The notes: generated by a model from the letters alone, not told the origin. A stretch of DNA of 64,000 nucleotides from Pseudomonas sp. HN11 (GCF_021390155.1 NZ_CP089985.1:434001-498000); one strand, 5' to 3'; counted from the stretch's first letter, positions 19,787 through 28,310 are shown. Program-made: numbers and translations.

Positions 19787-21320
19787 GCAGCCTCCAGTGT
19801 TGCTCGGCAATGCGTTGCAGGCACAGGCGCAGCTCGCCTTCCAGGGCGCGGTCTTCGATAACCGGTGGGAAGTCTTTGGCGAGTTCTTCGTGCATCGCCG
19901 CCAATGCAGGCGGCAACGGCCGCGCATCCTCGGCCTGGGCCCGCAGCCACACGCCCTGATTGGCGGCGAGTAGCGTGGCGGCGGCAACCTGTTCGGTCAG
20001 TTCCAGCACGCGGATCGCATCGCGGGCGGCGATGGTGCCCATGCTTACCTTGTCCTGGTTGTGGCATTCGGTGGAGCGCGAAAACACGCTGGCCGGCATG
20101 GTGTTTTTCAAGGCTTCGGCGGTCCAGGCGCTAGTGCCGATCTGCACGGCCTTGAAGCCATGGTTGATCATCGCGCGGTCAGCCGGCGCGCCGGACAGGT
20201 TGCTCGGCAGGCCGTGGTTGTAACGCACGTCCACCAGCAACGCGAGTTGGCGGTCGAGCAGGTCGGCGACGTTGGCCACCAGGGTCTTGAGGCTGTCCAT
20301 GGCAAAGGCGATATGCCCGCCGTAGAAGTGCCCACCGTGCAGCACGCGTTCTTCTTCGGCGTCGATGATCGGGTTGTCATTGGCGCTGTTCAGCTCAATC
20401 TCGATGAACGAGCGCAGCCAGTTCAGACTGTCGGCCAATACGCCGAGCACGTGGGGCGCGCAACGCAGCGAGTAACGGTCTTGTAGGCGATGCAGCGGCG
20501 CAGTCGGCGCATCGATGGCCAAGTCCTTGCGCAGCCAGGAGGCCACCTGCATCTGCCCTGGGTGCGGCTTGGCGGCGAACAGGCGTTCGTCGAAGTGTTC
20601 CGGGTTGCCTTGCAGCGCCACCACGTTCAGCGCGGTGATGCGCGTGGCCAGTTGCAGCAGGTAGTCGGCGCGGGCGAAGGCCAGGCAGGCCAGGCCGGTC
20701 ATCACGGCGGTGCCGTTCATCAGCGCCAGGGCCTCCTTGGGGCGCAGGACTAGCGGATCCCAGCCCAACTCAAGGTGCACATCGGCCGCCAGGCGACGTT
20801 CGCCACGCAACAGCACTTCACGCTCGCCGGACAAGGTCGCGGCCACATAGGACAATGGCGTCAGGTCACCGCTGGCGCCCACCGAGCCTTCTTCGGGGAT
20901 CAGCGGCAGGACGTCATGCTCAAGGAACGCGTGCAGTCGTTCCAACAACTCCACGCGCACGCCGGAGACCCCGTGGCACAGCGACTGCAAGCGCGCCGCC
21001 AGCACGGCGCGGGTAGCCTGGGCGTCGAGCAGCTTGCCCAGGCCGCAACCGTGGAAGGTGTACAAGTGACGCGGCAGGGCTTCGACGTGCTGCAACGGCA
21101 CCGCCACTACGCACGAGTCGCCGTAACCGGTGGTCACGCCGTAGATCACGCCTTCCTTGTCCAGCAGCGAGTCGAGGAACTGCGCGCCCTTGGCAATACG
21201 CTGGCGGTACGCGGCATCGCCCTGCAGCTGGGTTGGCGTCTGACGGTTGGCCAGGGCCAGCACGTCTTCGATGCGCAAAGCGCGTTCGCCAAAGGTTACC
21301 GGCTCAAGATGCGTCGTCAT
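19779..21320 (-). CDS. HAL/PAL/TAL-family aromatic amino acid ammonia-lyase
   Basis: A 513-residue MIO-type ammonia-lyase. The Ala149-Ser150-Gly151 triplet in GSVGASGDLTPLS cyclises to the MIO cofactor, and the active-site loop YGVTTGYG starts at Tyr60. At the substrate-selectivity position it has FHGCG with His90, different from the SH motif of housekeeping histidase. It probably deaminates tyrosine (or another aromatic amino acid) to p-coumarate, the aryl starter loaded by the adenylation enzyme; this is inferred from the setting, not shown. The E. coli ape cluster lacks such a lyase, while flexirubin-type clusters contain one. No hut genes adjoin it, which argues against histidine catabolism. 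It overlaps the upstream acyltransferase by 17 nt. Confidence 0.9.
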   Translation of the reverse strand: MTTHLEPVTFGERALRIEDVLALANRQTPTQLQGDAAYRQRIAKGAQFLDSLLDKEGVIYGVTTGYGDSCVVAVPLQHVEALPRHLYTFHGCGLGKLLDAQATRAVLAARLQSLCHGVSGVRVELLERLHAFLEHDVLPLIPEEGSVGASGDLTPLSYVAATLSGEREVLLRGERRLAADVHLELGWDPLVLRPKEALALMNGTAVMTGLACLAFARADYLLQLATRITALNVVALQGNPEHFDERLFAAKPHPGQMQVASWLRKDLAIDAPTAPLHRLQDRYSLRCAPHVLGVLADSLNWLRSFIEIELNSANDNPIIDAEEERVLHGGHFYGGHIAFAMDSLKTLVANVADLLDRQLALLVDVRYNHGLPSNLSGAPADRAMINHGFKAVQIGTSAWTAEALKNTMPASVFSRSTECHNQDKVSMGTIAARDAIRVLELTEQVAAATLLAANQGVWLRAQAEDARPLPPALAAMHEELAKDFPPVIEDRALEGELRLCLQRIAEQHWRLHA

Positions 21321-22239
21321 CGGTCTTCCAGAAAGGGTAAAAGTTGAACCATTGTTGGGGCGCTTCCAGGCAGAACTGGCCCAGGCGTGCGGCGTAGCGT
21401 GCGGTCCACAGGGCTATGACCTGCTCGCGGGTGTTGCGTTTCCATTCGATCTGCGGCGTGAAGGGCTCAATGGTCAGGCGATAGCGGCTGTTGTGCTTGA
21501 GGCACATCAGCAGGTTCACCGGGCATTTGAGCAAACCGGCCAGCAGCCACGGGCCTTGGGGGAAGGCGGCGTCATGGCCGAGAAAGTCCACGCGCACCGT
21601 GCGCCCGCCGTGCAGCGGCACGCGGTCGCCGGCAATCGCCAGCCACTCGCCGTCGTCCAGGCGCTGGCTGAGCAGCAGCATGGTGGCCGGGTCCAGCTCG
21701 CTGACCTGGATCAGGCGCAAATGGGTCGCCCCGGCTTCGCCCAGCAGGCGATTGAATTGCTCAGCGTGCTTGGTGTGGACCAGCACGTTCATGGTGACTT
21801 GCTCGCCAATCTCGGCGAGCGCGCGGCACACTTCGAGGTTGCCCAGGTGTGCGCCCACCAGCATCTGTCCGCGCTCGCCACGCAGTTGCCCGCGCAATTG
21901 CGCCGGGTCGTTGATCTCGATCTGTTCCAGGCGCAGCTTGCCGTTCCACACGTCGAGTTTGTCGAGCAGCGAGTCGGCAAAGGCCATGAACTGGCCGAAG
22001 ACTTTCCGGTGAGTGGGGCGAAGGTCCTCGCGCCCGCTCCAGTCGGCCAGGCGCTGTTGGTATTGCCAGGCGCTGTGGCGCGCGGTGCGACCGAACAGGA
22101 AGAAGTACAGCACGATGCCGTACAGCACCGGGCTCAACACGCGCCGGCCGAGGACCTTGGCGGCGAATGCCGTGAGTTTCATCAGCCAGTAGCTGCCGCG
22201 TTCCTCGCGGTCTGCCCAGTGTTTGCTGCTGTCACTCAT
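21304..22239 (-). CDS. LpxL/HtrB-like lipid acyltransferase
   Basis: A 311-residue protein of the lipid A lauroyl/myristoyl acyltransferase family, with the catalytic HX4E motif at His131-Glu136 (HLGNLE), the block GDRVPLHGGRTVRV and an N-terminal hydrophobic segment at about 35-50. It probably transfers an acyl chain, perhaps the aryl-polyene acyl group itself, to a glycolipid acceptor at the inner membrane. The ATG at 22239 overlaps the glycosyltransferase stop (ATGA), excluding the long upstream extension of the frame. In E. coli a glycosyltransferase and an acyltransferase are fused in one APE protein; here they are adjacent, separate genes. Confidence 0.87.
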   Translation of the reverse strand: MSDSSKHWADREERGSYWLMKLTAFAAKVLGRRVLSPVLYGIVLYFFLFGRTARHSAWQYQQRLADWSGREDLRPTHRKVFGQFMAFADSLLDKLDVWNGKLRLEQIEINDPAQLRGQLRGERGQMLVGAHLGNLEVCRALAEIGEQVTMNVLVHTKHAEQFNRLLGEAGATHLRLIQVSELDPATMLLLSQRLDDGEWLAIAGDRVPLHGGRTVRVDFLGHDAAFPQGPWLLAGLLKCPVNLLMCLKHNSRYRLTIEPFTPQIEWKRNTREQVIALWTARYAARLGQFCLEAPQQWFNFYPFWKTDDDAS

Positions 22240-22970
22240 GCCTGCCACCGTCGCCACAGGATCATTGGCGCCCGCACCAGCATGCCGAAGAACAACCGGG
22301 TGTGCATGGCCGAGATGCGTACGTTGTCGCGGAACAGGCGAAAGTGCGAAAGGCCGTCGGTGGGGTAATGCACCTGGGTGGGCAGCCAGCGCATCGGCTG
22401 GTTGCGCCAGGCCAGGCGTACCAGGATGTCCGAGTCGAAGTCCATGCGCGTGCCGATGTAGGCCGAGTCCATCAGTGCCAGCACTGGCGCCAGCGGGTAC
22501 ACACGAAAGCCGCACATCGAGTCGCGGATCTGCAGCGACAAGGTGTTGATCCACACCCACATGTGGGTCAGGTAGCGCGCGTACAGACGGCCTTTGGGCA
22601 CGCTGTCGTCGTATTCGGGGTAGCCGCAGATAATGGCGTCGGGGTGTCGGCGCGAGGTGTCGAGGAAAGTCTCGACTTCGCGCAGGTCGTGCTGGCCATC
22701 GGCGTCGACTTGCAGGGCGTGGCTGAAGCCCAGGCGGGCGGCTTCGCGGAAGCCGGCCATCACTGCACCGCCCTTGCCCTGGTTGGTGGGCAAGGTCAGC
22801 AGGGTGACGTTTTCCAGGCTCGCCAGTTGTACCAATACCGCCGCGCAGGCCGGGCTGCTGCCGTCATCCACCAGCAGGCATGGCAGGCCACTGTTCAACA
22901 GGCTGCGGACCACGGCGGGCACGGCGGCTTCGTGGTTGTAGACCGGGATCAGGGCGCAGGGGTTATGCAT
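22236..22970 (-). CDS. Glycosyltransferase family 2
   Basis: A 244-residue GT-A glycosyltransferase. It opens with CALIPVYNHE, carries VDDGSS near residue 34 and the metal-binding DxD at Asp89-Asp91 (DADGQHD). Its similarity to polyprenyl-phosphate/dolichol-type GT2 proteins suggests sugar transfer to a lipid acceptor, giving the headgroup on which the polyene is mounted. The ATG at 22970 overlaps the preceding stop by 8 nt. Donor and acceptor cannot be named from sequence. Confidence 0.88.
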   Translation of the reverse strand: MHNPCALIPVYNHEAAVPAVVRSLLNSGLPCLLVDDGSSPACAAVLVQLASLENVTLLTLPTNQGKGGAVMAGFREAARLGFSHALQVDADGQHDLREVETFLDTSRRHPDAIICGYPEYDDSVPKGRLYARYLTHMWVWINTLSLQIRDSMCGFRVYPLAPVLALMDSAYIGTRMDFDSDILVRLAWRNQPMRWLPTQVHYPTDGLSHFRLFRDNVRISAMHTRLFFGMLVRAPMILWRRWQA

Positions 22971-24633
22971 CGACGGTCTCCAGCAAAATCCGTCCGCTGG
23001 AACAGGCCGCAGCACCATTGCGATAGGCGAAATACAACTTGCTGCGTTCCGCATCAAACCGCAGATGCAGTTCGATCACATCGCCTGGCCGCACCAGTTG
23101 CTGGAACTTGAGCACTTCCATCCCGGCAAAGGTTACCGGCAAATCGAGCAGTTGCTGGCCCAGATTGAAGGCCCATTCCACCTGCACCACGCCGGGCAGC
23201 ACCGGGGTGACGGGGAAGTGGCCGCTGAAGTAGGCCAGGTCCGGCGGGACGCTCAGTTGCAGGGTCCATTCACCATTGGCTTTGACCTGCTCCAGTACAT
23301 CCGGGGCTTTCGGTCGTGCTGCCAACAAGAGCGCCTCGACGTGTACCTGGGGCAGTTTGCCTTGGCTGTTCAGGGGCAACTGTTTCAGCAACCGCCATCG
23401 ACGTGGCAGCGCCAGGGCTTCGCAATGTTGGCTCAGATGCTGGCGCAGGGTCTGGGTGAGCGTGCGTCGCCCCTGGTTGCGCAAGGCATGCAGCCCCTCG
23501 GCGCTCAGCACCACCAGCGCGCCGAGTGACGCGCGGTTTTCCTGCACCACGCCCAGGCGGGTTTCCGCGACCCAGGGGTGGTCCATCAATGCGTGCTCCA
23601 GCATGGGCAGGGAGATGCGTTTTTCTTCCAGCTTGACGATGCGATCCAGGCGGCCGAGCAGCTCGAAACGGCCATCGGCATGGATGCGTGCCGCGTCGGC
23701 GGTTTGCTCGACATGCCCCTCAGGCAGGTAAGGCGAGGCGATGCGCAGGGCGCCGTCGGCATCCTGGCTCAGTTGCACGTCGGCAAACGGCTGCCACGGC
23801 TGTGCGCCTTGGCGCCAGGCAATGCCACCGGTTTCCGAGCTGCCGAGGATCTCGGTCGGCCATTGTTGCAAGCGGTCGTACAGGCTGCCGGCGGCTTCTA
23901 CGGGCAGCGCGCCGCCAGATGAAAATACCCGCGACACCTGGCTCAGCGCCGGCCAGTCAAGGTTGTCGCCCATGCGCTTGAGCAGCGCCGGGCTGGCGAC
24001 CCAAGCAAAGTGCGCGTGCTCGCGGCTGGCGCGCTGCATGTCTTCGGGGAAGGCCAGTTGTTTGCGCACAAAGGTGCGGCCGGCGCACAGCGGCCAAAGC
24101 ACGCGGAACAACAAGCCGTAGATATGCTGGGTGGCGACGCTGCCAATGATGCAGGCGTCTTTAAGGCCAGGACCCCACAGGGTTTCCAGGGCCTCGACTT
24201 CGTTGGCCAGTTGGCGCAGGTTTTTGTCGATGCGCTTGGGTTCGCCGCTGGAGCCGGAGGTGCACAGGCTCAATTGGCAAGCGTCGAGGTCGAGTGCTGC
24301 AGCGCTCAGTGGCGCCTCGTACAGCGCGTCCAGGTCCGCCGCTTCGGTCAGCCAGGCATCGACGGCCTCATCCCAGCGTTGGCGGGTCTGAGGTTGCAAA
24401 TCGGCGGGCAGCAGCACGCTGACCCCGGCCCGCCACGCGCCCAGCAGGGCAATCGCCAGTAGGCCGGCGTCTTCCAGGTACACGGCCAGGCGCCGGATAC
24501 CGCGCGCTTGCAGGCCTGCGGCCAGGCTCAGGGACTGCGCCCATAATTGGGCATGATTCATTGCAGGTTCGGTGGTGACCGCACGCTGTTCCAGCGGCTC
24601 AAGCAGCACATGCTCAAGTTTCAACCCATTCAT
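22963..24633 (-). CDS. Adenylation (AMP-binding) enzyme fused to hot-dog dehydratase
   Basis: A 556-residue two-domain protein. Residues 1-440 form an acyl/aryl adenylation domain with the phosphate-binding loop [11 protein letters not shown] (123-133), SSETGG (265-270), [14 protein letters not shown] (327-340) and catalytic Lys426 (NSQGKLP). Residues about 445-556 form a FabZ/ApeI-type hot-dog domain with [14 protein letters not shown] (His472) and Glu486. It would activate the aromatic acid for loading onto an ACP and supply one dehydration activity. In the E. coli ape cluster these are two proteins. No stop or frameshift lies between the domains. The ATG at 24633 overlaps the upstream stop (ATGA). 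Confidence 0.88.
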   Translation of the reverse strand: MNGLKLEHVLLEPLEQRAVTTEPAMNHAQLWAQSLSLAAGLQARGIRRLAVYLEDAGLLAIALLGAWRAGVSVLLPADLQPQTRQRWDEAVDAWLTEAADLDALYEAPLSAAALDLDACQLSLCTSGSSGEPKRIDKNLRQLANEVEALETLWGPGLKDACIIGSVATQHIYGLLFRVLWPLCAGRTFVRKQLAFPEDMQRASREHAHFAWVASPALLKRMGDNLDWPALSQVSRVFSSGGALPVEAAGSLYDRLQQWPTEILGSSETGGIAWRQGAQPWQPFADVQLSQDADGALRIASPYLPEGHVEQTADAARIHADGRFELLGRLDRIVKLEEKRISLPMLEHALMDHPWVAETRLGVVQENRASLGALVVLSAEGLHALRNQGRRTLTQTLRQHLSQHCEALALPRRWRLLKQLPLNSQGKLPQVHVEALLLAARPKAPDVLEQVKANGEWTLQLSVPPDLAYFSGHFPVTPVLPGVVQVEWAFNLGQQLLDLPVTFAGMEVLKFQQLVRPGDVIELHLRFDAERSKLYFAYRNGAAACSSGRILLETVDA

Positions 24634-25175
24634 ACGCGGCCTCGAACCCTTTGTCGTACCAGCCATTCCACGGCAAACAACAGCCCCATCAGCCCGTAGG
24701 CGATCAGGCCGTTGTACAACGTCCACCAGCTCAGCGGCGCCCACAACGTGAGGGCGGCGGCGAGCAGGCCATTACACAGAAAAAACACGCTCCACACCAC
24801 GGTGACCTGGCGGGTATACACGATGGCATGCGGCGCCAGCACCGGGTCGGTCATGCGCGCCAGGCGCTCGACCATCGGTGGGCCGTATTTGAGGCTCAGG
24901 CCGAACAGCGCCAGCATGAACGCGCTGACCAGGCTCGGGTACCACCGCAGCAGACGGGGGTTGTCGAACCAGGCCAGCAACAGGCAGAACACGATCACCG
25001 CCAGCGCCATCCAGCGGCTGCCGGGGCGACGCGCACCGGTCAGCGCGCGCAGCAGCCACAGGCTGCCGAGCAGCAGGCCGAATTGCCACGGAGCAAAATG
25101 TTCGGTGCCGTAATACACCGCAAAGGGGTACAGCAGCCCCGCCAACAACAGGCCAAGGCCGATCAGCCGGCTCAT
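24630..25175 (-). CDS. COG4648 integral membrane protein
   Basis: A 181-residue membrane protein with about five or six hydrophobic segments (roughly 5-22, 28-45, 55-68, 80-95, 125-145, 150-172). It matches the small COG4648-type membrane protein I know from this position of APE clusters. Its function is unknown; the setting suggests a role in membrane organisation or export of the product. It overlaps the ACP gene upstream and the adenylation gene downstream by 4 nt each. Confidence 0.8.
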   Translation of the reverse strand: MSRLIGLGLLLAGLLYPFAVYYGTEHFAPWQFGLLLGSLWLLRALTGARRPGSRWMALAVIVFCLLLAWFDNPRLLRWYPSLVSAFMLALFGLSLKYGPPMVERLARMTDPVLAPHAIVYTRQVTVVWSVFFLCNGLLAAALTLWAPLSWWTLYNGLIAYGLMGLLFAVEWLVRQRVRGRV

Positions 25176-25426
25176 GCGGCAGGCGTGACCAGACGGTACA
25201 CCGCCTCAACCACGTCGTTCACGGTGCGCACGGCCTTGAATTCTTCGGCGGCGATCTTCTTGCCGGTCTGGCGCTTGATATGGTCGATCAAGTCGACGGC
25301 GTCGATGCTGTCGATTTCCAGGTCCTGGTACAGGTTGGCGTCAAGGGTGACGCGTTCCGGCGGCAGTTCAAACAGTTCCACCAAGGCGTCGCGCAAGGTG
25401 TTGAAAATATCGTCACGAGTTTGCAT
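25172..25426 (-). CDS. Acyl carrier protein (second ACP of the operon)
   Basis: An 84-residue acyl carrier protein. The 4'-phosphopantetheine attachment serine is Ser40 in LEIDSIDAVDLI. It has the four-helix ACP pattern and an acidic middle. It would carry the starter or growing chain during type II polyene synthesis. It lies 9 nt after the first ACP and overlaps the COG4648 gene. Two ACPs are usual for APE systems. Confidence 0.93.
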   Translation of the reverse strand: MQTRDDIFNTLRDALVELFELPPERVTLDANLYQDLEIDSIDAVDLIDHIKRQTGKKIAAEEFKAVRTVNDVVEAVYRLVTPAA

Positions 25427-25435
25427 GGTCCGGTC

Positions 25436-25705
25436 TCAAGCTGCCTGTCTGGCCGTGACGAACGCCGCAAGGCTGGCCACGTTGGTGAAGTGATTGCGGG
25501 TGTCCTTGGCGTCGGCATCGATCTTGATGCCGTACTTTTTCTGGATCGCCAGGCCCAATTCCAGGGCGTCTACCGAATCCAGGCCGAGGCCTTCGCCGAA
25601 CAGGGTTTGCTCGCTGCCGATGTCGTCGACGCTGATGTCTTCCAGGCCCAGAGCCTCGATGATCAGCGTTTTTATGTCGTGCTCAAGGCGGTGTTGGTCG
25701 CTCAT
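25436..25705 (-). CDS. Acyl carrier protein (first ACP of the operon)
   Basis: An 89-residue acyl carrier protein with the phosphopantetheine site Ser44 in GLGLDSVDALEL. It diverges from the second ACP outside the DS motif, so the two probably have different partners, for example one for priming and one for elongation; this is inference. It overlaps the 3' end of the PlsC-like gene by 23 nt, an unusually long overlap. Confidence 0.93.
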   Translation of the reverse strand: MSDQHRLEHDIKTLIIEALGLEDISVDDIGSEQTLFGEGLGLDSVDALELGLAIQKKYGIKIDADAKDTRNHFTNVASLAAFVTARQAA

Positions 25706-26495
25706 CTTCGGCGAGCTCCTTAATAAAATAGTGATGCAGGTAATCGTTGAGCTTGCGTGAGGCCTGGGGCGCGGGGCCCAATGTTGCGAACGCCTGTGGT
25801 TCTATATCGGCACCCACCCGCAAACTGAAGTGCACGCGGCATTTTGGGATGCGATACCAGGGTTCGGCCTTGGTCAGCGTCGTAGGGCTGACCTTGATCA
25901 CCACGGGGGTGATGATTGTCGCACCGCGCAGCGCAATGGCGGCGCCGCCGCGATGAAAGGCAGGCGCCGCGCCGGGTGTGGTGCGGGTGCCTTCGGGAAA
26001 GATGATCAGGGTCTGGCCGGTGCGCAGGGCGTCAGCCGCCGCATCGAGCATTTCGGCACTGCCATCGTTGCTGATATAGCCAGCGTCGCGCACCGGTCCA
26101 CGGGTGAAGGGGTTCTGCCACAGGCTCTGCTTGACCACGCAGTTGGCCTGGCGAACCAGGCCGATCAGGAACACCACGTCGATCAACGACGGGTGGTTGG
26201 CGATGATCATCTGGCCCGGGCGGCCGAGTTTTTCCGCGCCTTCGACGCTGTAGGTGAGCACGCCGGCGCGTTGCATCAGGCGAATAAAGAACCAGAACAG
26301 CCAACTGATGGTGTGGCGGGCGCGGCTGCGGTGTTTTGCAGCGTTACCTGGCAGGCAACTGAGCAGCGGGAACACCAGCAAACGCAGGCACAACCCACCG
26401 AAGCCGAACAGTGCGAAGCTGGCGGCGGTGGCGAACAGGCGCCAGTAGTAGGCGTCCCGTGGTTTTTCGTTCAGGGCTTGCGTTGCCAGTTCCAT
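25683..26495 (-). CDS. PlsC-like 1-acyl-glycerol-3-phosphate-type acyltransferase
   Basis: A 270-residue membrane-associated acyltransferase. The catalytic NHX4D motif is at His101-Asp106 (NHPSLID) and the acceptor-phosphate motif FPEGTRT is near residues 166-172. An N-terminal hydrophobic segment lies at about 22-50. It probably acylates the lipid or sugar-lipid part of the product, complementing the LpxL-like enzyme. It overlaps the chain-length factor gene by 25 nt; the ATG at 26495 is favoured because the longer frame runs antisense to nothing functional. Confidence 0.88.
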   Translation of the reverse strand: MELATQALNEKPRDAYYWRLFATAASFALFGFGGLCLRLLVFPLLSCLPGNAAKHRSRARHTISWLFWFFIRLMQRAGVLTYSVEGAEKLGRPGQMIIANHPSLIDVVFLIGLVRQANCVVKQSLWQNPFTRGPVRDAGYISNDGSAEMLDAAADALRTGQTLIIFPEGTRTTPGAAPAFHRGGAAIALRGATIITPVVIKVSPTTLTKAEPWYRIPKCRVHFSLRVGADIEPQAFATLGPAPQASRKLNDYLHHYFIKELAEDERPTPP

Positions 26496-27190
26496 ACACG
26501 GTTCTTCCAGGCATGTTGGCAGGCGACCTGTTCGGTGAGCAGGGTGCGCAGCAGGTTCAGGGCGTGAGGCCACCGGGTTTGAGTGAGTTGGACAGTGTCG
26601 CTGTTCAGTTCCAGTTGCCACTCGTCGCCCGGTGTCAGCAGCAGGCCGAGGGCGTAAGGGAAGGGCACATCGCGAATCCAGCGGGTGTAGGCTTCGGGCG
26701 GCTGTTCTTCGGTAATCACCAGCAAAACGGCCGGCGCGCCCTCGTTGAGCAGGGTGGCGGCTTCTAGCACGCCGTGTTCCAGGCCGTCGCCAGTGGCAGC
26801 AAGCGCGGTCATTTCGCTGGTTTCATTGCGCAGGATCGACCACAGGCCAATCACTGCGTTGTGCACCGACAGGCTGAACTGAGTCGGCGACAGCGGCTGG
26901 TCGTTGGCCAGGTCACTGAGGATGTCGAGGGTGCGCGGGGTTTCGCCATGCCGGGAAACGAACACCAGCGGCAGGTCCTGCAAGCCCTCGGCCAGTGGCC
27001 AGCCCACGCTGAAGGCCATGCGCGCCAGGCGGCTCAAGCGGCGGCGTTGCATGGCTGGCAGAAACGAGACATCAGGGGCGGCTTCGCTTGCAGGCAGCAA
27101 TACCGGGGCCTGGCACCAGGCGTGCCAGTCGTCCACGCTATCGAGCCCTGGGGCCCAGGCGCGCCATTGGGCGATGTTGAAAGTGATCAC
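26471..27190 (-). CDS. Ketosynthase-like chain-length factor (ApeC-like)
   Basis: A 239-residue protein resembling the truncated beta-ketoacyl synthase-like family at the head of APE operons. The position of the catalytic Cys is occupied by His110-Asn111 (SLSVHNAVIG), and the second thiolase half is missing, so it cannot condense by itself. Such proteins pair with an active ketosynthase and set chain length; the likely partner is the ketosynthase at 12818-13984. It is the first gene of the leftward operon. The start is GTG at 27190 without a clear Shine-Dalgarno, and a small CCCGC/GCGGG hairpin (27202-27215) lies in its leader. Confidence 0.85.
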   Translation of the reverse strand: MITFNIAQWRAWAPGLDSVDDWHAWCQAPVLLPASEAAPDVSFLPAMQRRRLSRLARMAFSVGWPLAEGLQDLPLVFVSRHGETPRTLDILSDLANDQPLSPTQFSLSVHNAVIGLWSILRNETSEMTALAATGDGLEHGVLEAATLLNEGAPAVLLVITEEQPPEAYTRWIRDVPFPYALGLLLTPGDEWQLELNSDTVQLTQTRWPHALNLLRTLLTEQVACQHAWKNRVWNWQRKP

Positions 27191-27539
27191 TGAGAAGGTA
27201 TCCCGCCCCTGCGGGCTTCCATGTGTGGCTTTTGGCCCCGAATACCGGGACAGGGAACAATAGCCGAATGGCGCGCATTATCCCGGTGCCGTGGGGTTCT
27301 AGCAAACTTTGGTAAAGATTTGCGCACGGTTGATTACAAAATAGTGGAAAGGATTTACAGATTGTCCTTTACCAGGGAACTGATTGGATTGTCGGACCGT
27401 TCTTTTTAATCTGTCGGTTGCGTATGACAGACCGGGCGCCGATCGTATTGCGATGCAGTAGTGCATGGATGAACGAGGTAGCTAACAGGCGCTTTTGCCC
27501 TCTACACTCGGACATTCATTGATACACGGAGGTTTTTCC
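27191..27539. promoter_or_regulatory. Divergent promoter region, APE operon / parA
   Basis: This 349-nt gap separates the leftward APE operon from the rightward parA gene. The middle (about 27310-27420) is clearly more AT-rich than its surroundings and must hold the promoters for both. I could not identify a specific regulator site or a convincing sigma54, Fur or Anr motif. No tRNA or reading frame of interest is present. Confidence 0.5.
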
Positions 27540-28310
27540 ATGCGGCGTGTGGTGTTCAATCAGAAAGGCGGCGTTGGCAAGTCCAGCATTGCCTGCAACC
27601 TGGCGGCAGTCAGCGCCAGCGAAGGCTATCGAACCCTGTTGGTGGACCTCGATGCACAAGCCAACTCAACCCAATACCTCACCGGGCTGACCGGCGAAGA
27701 TATACCGATGGGCATTGCCGAATTCTTCAAGCAAACCCTGTCTTCCGGGCCGTTTTCGAAAAAAAACCGGGTGGATATCTACGAGACACCCTTCGACAAC
27801 CTGCACGTGATCACCGCCACCGCCGAATTGGCGGACCTGCAGCCCAAGCTTGAGGCCAAGCACAAGATCAACAAGCTGCGAAAGTTGCTGGATGAACTGA
27901 GCGAAGATTACGACCGGATCTATCTGGATACGCCGCCGGCGCTGAACTTCTATGCAGTTTCGGCGTTAATTGCCGCTGATCGCGTGCTGATCCCCTTCGA
28001 TTGCGACAGCTTTTCGCGCCAGGCCCTCTATGGCTTGCTGGCAGAAATCGAAGAGTTGAAGGAAGACCACAACGAAGGCCTTGAAGTCGAAGGCATCGTG
28101 GTCAACCAGTTCCAGGCCCGGGCGAGCCTGCCGCAGCAGATGCTGGATGAGTTGATTGCTGAGGGCCTGCCGGTGTTGCCGGTGTACCTGGCCAGTTCCG
28201 TACGCATGCGTGAATCGCACCAGGAGAGCAAGCCGCTGATCCACCTGGACCCACGGCATAAGCTCACACAGCAATTTGTGGAGCTGCATAACCTGCTGGA
28301 AAACGCGTGA
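27540..28310 (+). CDS. ParA-family ATPase (orphan, PA5028-like)
   Basis: A 256-residue deviant Walker-A ATPase. The motif KGGVGKSS at residues 9-16 carries the signature second lysine, followed by LLVDLDAQANS and the switch YLDTPPALNFY. It has no N-terminal helix-turn-helix and no parB gene beside it. It is thus not the chromosomal partition ParA but one of the orphan MinD/ParA proteins that position cellular structures; its cargo is unknown. The ATG at 27540 has a GGAGG site 6 nt upstream. The same gene lies at this place in P. aeruginosa, so the APE operon was inserted between it and the LysR gene, or lost there. Confidence 0.9.
   Translation: MRRVVFNQKGGVGKSSIACNLAAVSASEGYRTLLVDLDAQANSTQYLTGLTGEDIPMGIAEFFKQTLSSGPFSKKNRVDIYETPFDNLHVITATAELADLQPKLEAKHKINKLRKLLDELSEDYDRIYLDTPPALNFYAVSALIAADRVLIPFDCDSFSRQALYGLLAEIEELKEDHNEGLEVEGIVVNQFQARASLPQQMLDELIAEGLPVLPVYLASSVRMRESHQESKPLIHLDPRHKLTQQFVELHNLLENA

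Noticed and set aside
19779..21320. Housekeeping histidine ammonia-lyase HutH
   Set aside because: No hutU, hutI, hutG or hutC gene is nearby, the gene is embedded in the polyene operon, and the selectivity loop differs from histidase.
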